A stretch of 14,861 nt of DNA from Planctomycetota bacterium (lineage in GTDB: Bacteria; Planctomycetota; MHYJ01; JACPRB01), in assembly GCA_023261405.1 (NCBI GenBank), contig JAHFOZ010000072.1:1-14861 (forward strand). Reading direction: 5' to 3'. Of the stretch, positions 12,013-14,861 are shown in pieces. The position numbers and the translations under genes are program-made. The notes beneath the pieces were generated by a model, which saw only the letters and a program-made list of their open reading frames with translations, ran no database searches and had not been told where the DNA came from. How positions within the stretch are numbered: the first letter of the stretch is position 1; every line of letters starts with the position of its first letter.

Positions 12013-13398
12013 ATGGCACCAGCCGCGCACGATCCCGTGTCGCCCGCGCAGATGCTCCGCGACGACACGCTTCCGCAGAGCCGCCAGGCCGAGATGGCCC
12101 TGCTGGGCTCGATGATCTACGACAACGAGGTCATCGGCGAGGTCCTTGAGCTCGTGGGTCACCGCGAGTTGTTCGCCTACCCGGCCCACCAGGTGGTCTT
12201 CGAGGCCATCCTCCAGCTCCACATGGGCCGCAAGCCCATCGACCTGGTGGTGCTTCGCGACGAACTGGCCAAGGACCGCAAGCTCGAGGCGGTCGGGGGG
12301 GCGGAGTACCTGGCCTCGCTCGTCGAGACCATGCCCAGCGCGGCGAACGCGATGGCCTACGCCCAGACGGTGCGCGAGAAGTTCCTGCTGCGGACCATCA
12401 TCCAGACCTGCGCGAACGTGATCCACCAGGCGACCCAGGTCACCGAGAACGTGGACCAGGTGCGCGACGAGGCGGAGAAGGCCCTCTTCCACGCGCTGGC
12501 CAAGGGGGAGAAGGGCACCGTCCGCACGATGACGGATATCCTCCACGAGACCTTCCAGCAGATCCAGGACATCCACGACCGGAAGGGGCGGCTGATCGGG
12601 ACCCCCACGGGGTTCTACGAGGTCGACGACCTGCTCTCCGGTCTGCAGCCGGGGCAGCTCTACATCATCGCGGCGCGTCCCTCGATGGGGAAGACGAGCC
12701 TCGCGATGAGCATCATCGAGAACGTGGCGCTCCGCGAGCGCGTCCCCACGCTCTTCTTCTCGCTCGAGATGGCCGCCCAGCAGATCGCCCAGCAGATGCT
12801 CTGCTCCCACACGCGGATCGACTCGCAGCAGATGCGGACCGGGAAGATCACCGAGGAGGACTTCCAGCGGCTGCTGCTCGCGGCGGGGGCCTTCCAGGAG
12901 GCGAAGATCTTCATCGACGACTCGGCCGACCTCTCGGCCCTCGAGGTGCGCACCCGCGCGCGCCGCCAGCTGGCCAAGGAGGGCATCGGCCTCGTCGTGG
13001 TGGACTACCTCCAGAAGATGCACGCGCGGCAGGGGAACCGGGCGCCGGAGTCGCGGCAGCTCGAGATCTCGATGATCTCCTCGAACCTGAAGGCCATGGC
13101 CAAGGAGCTCAACGTCCCCGTGATCGCCCTCGCCCAGCTCAACCGCGCGGCGGAGGGCCGCGAGGACCGCAAGCCCATGCTCTCCGACCTCCGCGAGTCG
13201 GGCGCCATCGAGCAGGACGCCGATGTCGTCATGCTCCTCTACCGCGACGAGTACTACAATCCCGACACCGAGCGCAAGGGCGTCTGCGAGGTGATCGTGG
13301 CCAAGAACCGCACCGGCCCCACCGACTCCGTGGAGCTCGCCTTCCTCAAGCAGTTCACCCGCTTCGAGAATCTCGCCGCCGCGCGCCCGGGCGGATAG
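12013..13398 (+). CDS. dnaB: Replicative DNA helicase DnaB
   Basis: DnaB is the hexameric 5'-3' helicase of the replication fork. It is 461 residues long, a normal length. The N-terminal helical domain (about 18-120; 'PQSRQAEMALLGSMIYDNEVIGEVLE') binds primase. The C-terminal RecA-like domain has 'GTPTGFYEVDDLLSGLQPGQLYIIA', Walker A 'ARPSMGKT' (221-228), the catalytic 'FFSLEM' with E251, Walker B 'LVVVDYLQ' with D331, 'PVIALAQLNR' (369-378), 'ESGAIEQDADVVMLLYRDEYY' and the finger-like 'KNRTGPT' (431-437). No intein or insertion interrupts it. GGGAGGGG precedes the ATG. The rplI-dnaB junction is 39 nt, with an isolated TAGAAT but no -35 element, so transcription from the operon promoter is expected. 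Confidence 0.97.
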   Translation: MAPAAHDPVSPAQMLRDDTLPQSRQAEMALLGSMIYDNEVIGEVLELVGHRELFAYPAHQVVFEAILQLHMGRKPIDLVVLRDELAKDRKLEAVGGAEYLASLVETMPSAANAMAYAQTVREKFLLRTIIQTCANVIHQATQVTENVDQVRDEAEKALFHALAKGEKGTVRTMTDILHETFQQIQDIHDRKGRLIGTPTGFYEVDDLLSGLQPGQLYIIAARPSMGKTSLAMSIIENVALRERVPTLFFSLEMAAQQIAQQMLCSHTRIDSQQMRTGKITEEDFQRLLLAAGAFQEAKIFIDDSADLSALEVRTRARRQLAKEGIGLVVVDYLQKMHARQGNRAPESRQLEISMISSNLKAMAKELNVPVIALAQLNRAAEGREDRKPMLSDLRESGAIEQDADVVMLLYRDEYYNPDTERKGVCEVIVAKNRTGPTDSVELAFLKQFTRFENLAAARPGG

Positions 13399-13401
13399 GC
13401 A

Positions 13402-13413
13402 GGACGGGCGTCC
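13402..13413 (+). promoter_or_regulatory. Short inverted repeat in the dnaB/beta-helix gap
   Basis: GGACG (13402-13406) and CGTCC (13409-13413) flank a 2-nt spacer just before the ATG at 13417. The gap contains no recognisable Shine-Dalgarno. A 2-nt loop is sterically poor for an RNA hairpin, so this may be chance or a small protein-binding site. Confidence 0.2.
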
Positions 13414-13416
13414 CGC

Positions 13417-14835
13417 ATGCTCGTCCTCCTGCTCGTCCTCTGCGACACGTACCACGTGGCGCCCGGCGGGAACGACGCGAACGACGGCCGCTCCCCGCAG
13501 GCGGCGTGGAAGACCGTCGCCAAAGTGAACGCGGCCGCCTTCCAGCCCGGCGACCAGGTCCTGTTCGCCCGCGGCGGCGAGTGGCGCGAGTCGCTCAAGG
13601 CGAGCTCCGGCGGCGCGCCCGGGAAGCCGATTCTCTACGCCGCGTACGGCACGGGCGCCAAGCCGAAGTTCTGGGGCAGCCGGCTCCTCCGGAACGCCGA
13701 CTTCAAGCCCGCCGGCGCGAAGTTCGCGCTCGAGGTCGTCGACCGCGTGGCGGCCGTCCTCGTCGATCACGAGTTCCTCCCGCCGGGCGCCTGGTCCTGG
13801 GAGAACGGCACCCTCACGGTCGATCGGGACCCGCGCGCCCGGGGCGTCTGGACCGCCTGCGTCCGGGTCGACCCCGTTCACTCGAACGGGAAGAACCACC
13901 TCGTCTTCCGCGACCTCGTGGCCGACGAGTCGGCCGACGCGCGCGACGGCTACGGCTTTCGCGTCATGGGGAGCGACGGCGTGCGCCTCGAATCCTGCGA
14001 GGCCTATCGCGCCGGGCGCCACCACTTCGGCGTGATCAACTCGACGAACTTCACCGGAGAGAAGCTCCACTGCTCCCTCGCGATGCCGGCCTGCCCGGGC
14101 GGCGCGACGTTCTATGTCTCCTTCAGCGACGCCAGCCGGAAGGGGGACACGCACCGGTGGATCGACTGCTCGGCCGAGCGCTTCGAGAACCCCGGCCAGC
14201 GGAACTACCAGGTCTTCTACGACCACGGCGAGGGCCTCGGCCCGATCTTCATCAGGAACCTGGTCTCGAAGGGCGGGAAGTTCTCCGTGGGGTCGTCCGC
14301 TCAGGCGCCGGTGACGGTCGAAGGCGGCCTCCTGGAGGACAACTCCCTCGAGATCTTCGGCGACCATTGCCGCGTGAGCGGCCTGACGATCAAGGGCGAC
14401 GGGGCCGTCGACCAGTTCGGCTCCGACAGCCTCTTCGAGAACATGCTCCTGGTCCTGAAGCCGAAGAACGGCGGGCCCACGGGCTACGGCGCCGGCTTCG
14501 TCTTCCGCGAGGCCGCGAAGCGGAACACCGTCCGGTTCTGCACCGTTCTCCTGGACGGGGAGCATTCGGTCCAGTTCGTCGCCCGCGGCTCGCAGTCGAA
14601 AGTCTACGGCAACATCCTGCGCTCGAGGAAGCCGCTGGACGCGGGGGACCTGGCGCTCGCCCTCCACAACTTCGAGACCGGCGACCCGCTGCTCGGGGCC
14701 GATCACGCGCCGATGAAGGGCTCGCCCCTGATCGGGGCCGCGAAGGTCGACGCCTCGATGCGGCCGGAGACGGACCTGGCCGGCAAGAAGCGCCCTGCCG
14801 TCCCCTCCATCGGTGCCCTCGAGCCGGGAAAATAG
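13417..14835 (+). CDS. Secreted right-handed parallel beta-helix protein (polysaccharide-lyase-like fold)
   Basis: This is a 472-residue protein. A very short hydrophobic start (residues 2-8, Leu/Val) acts as a possible signal peptide but lacks a charged n-region and a clear cleavage site. The mature start 'YHVAPGGNDANDGRSPQAAWKTVAKVN' (from residue 12) is the typical opening of beta-helix surface proteins and polysaccharide lyases: 'xVxPxGNDxNDGxSxxxPWKT'. Repeated strand-turn rungs follow ('HLVFRDLVADES', 'GVRLESCEAYRAG', 'PVTVEGGLLEDNSLEIFG', 'CRVSGLTIKGDG', 'NTVRFCTVLLDG', 'SKVYGNILRS'). The end is 'GKKRPAVPSIGALEPGK', the usual 'IGAxE' close. No catalytic set can be assigned by eye. It starts 18 nt after dnaB without a visible ribosome binding site, so translation may be coupled to dnaB or weak. 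A role at the cell surface or in glycan degradation is inferred. Confidence 0.8.
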   Translation: MLVLLLVLCDTYHVAPGGNDANDGRSPQAAWKTVAKVNAAAFQPGDQVLFARGGEWRESLKASSGGAPGKPILYAAYGTGAKPKFWGSRLLRNADFKPAGAKFALEVVDRVAAVLVDHEFLPPGAWSWENGTLTVDRDPRARGVWTACVRVDPVHSNGKNHLVFRDLVADESADARDGYGFRVMGSDGVRLESCEAYRAGRHHFGVINSTNFTGEKLHCSLAMPACPGGATFYVSFSDASRKGDTHRWIDCSAERFENPGQRNYQVFYDHGEGLGPIFIRNLVSKGGKFSVGSSAQAPVTVEGGLLEDNSLEIFGDHCRVSGLTIKGDGAVDQFGSDSLFENMLLVLKPKNGGPTGYGAGFVFREAAKRNTVRFCTVLLDGEHSVQFVARGSQSKVYGNILRSRKPLDAGDLALALHNFETGDPLLGADHAPMKGSPLIGAAKVDASMRPETDLAGKKRPAVPSIGALEPGK

Positions 14836-14861
14836 GGGCGGACTGGTGAGCGGCACCAGGA

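Noticed and set aside
10195..14856. A minus-strand frame of about 1553 codons without a stop, opposite rpsF to the beta-helix gene
   Set aside because: It lies antisense to six clearly identified genes and has low-complexity Arg/Gly/Leu/Val composition. High GC at third codon positions removes stops from this antisense frame.
14846..14861. GTG at 14846 as the start of a further gene
   Set aside because: Only five codons remain in the window and there is no clear ribosome binding site, so it cannot be supported.

Overview
The window is high-GC bacterial chromosome with dense genes, strong GGAGG-type ribosome binding sites and no mobile element, tRNA, rRNA or CRISPR array that I can see. The housekeeping gene order, the large secreted PA14/LamG/PKD-type protein with a tripartite C-terminal sorting tail, the charged or Pro/Gly-rich tails on ribosomal proteins, and a possible leucine-rich-repeat protein remnant together suggest Planctomycetota or a neighbouring, probably uncultured, high-GC phylum. 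No 16S gene is present, so this placement is an inference.

Left part (1-5385): the C-terminal end of a squalene-cyclase-like repeat protein (2-508, +) runs convergently into a two-gene minus-strand operon. That operon encodes a secreted protein of unknown function (1581-2666) and an Ig-like putative lipoprotein (524-1573). A 190-bp divergent intergenic region, with a good sigma70-type promoter overlapped by a perfect 9-bp inverted repeat, separates it from a large modular secreted protein (2857-5385, +).

Middle part (5386-6554): a possible decayed 5' end of a leucine-rich-repeat gene lies on the minus strand. It is followed by the most striking element of the window: a perfect-consensus sigma54 (RpoN) promoter at 5791-5806 with a palindrome about 105 bp upstream of the predicted start site. 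This promoter drives a short single-stranded-DNA-binding protein (5855-6253) that lacks the acidic DIPF-type C-terminal tip. The gene looks like a conditionally expressed second SSB, comparable to the tail-less competence SSBs of other bacteria. A sigma70-type promoter at 6415-6443 then opens the housekeeping operon.

Right part (6555-14835): glmU-prs-rplY-pth-rpsF-ssb-rpsR-rplI-dnaB form one tight same-strand block. They cover UDP-GlcNAc synthesis, PRPP synthesis, ribosomal proteins bL25, bS6, bS18 and bL9, peptidyl-tRNA hydrolase, the main SSB with an intact DIPF tip, and the replicative helicase. A secreted right-handed beta-helix protein follows dnaB after only 18 nt. The operon ties precursor supply (nucleotide sugars, PRPP), translation and replication-fork proteins to one transcription unit. 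The upstream sigma54-controlled SSB is separately regulated.

All functional calls come from reading translated sequence and motifs by eye. No database search was possible.
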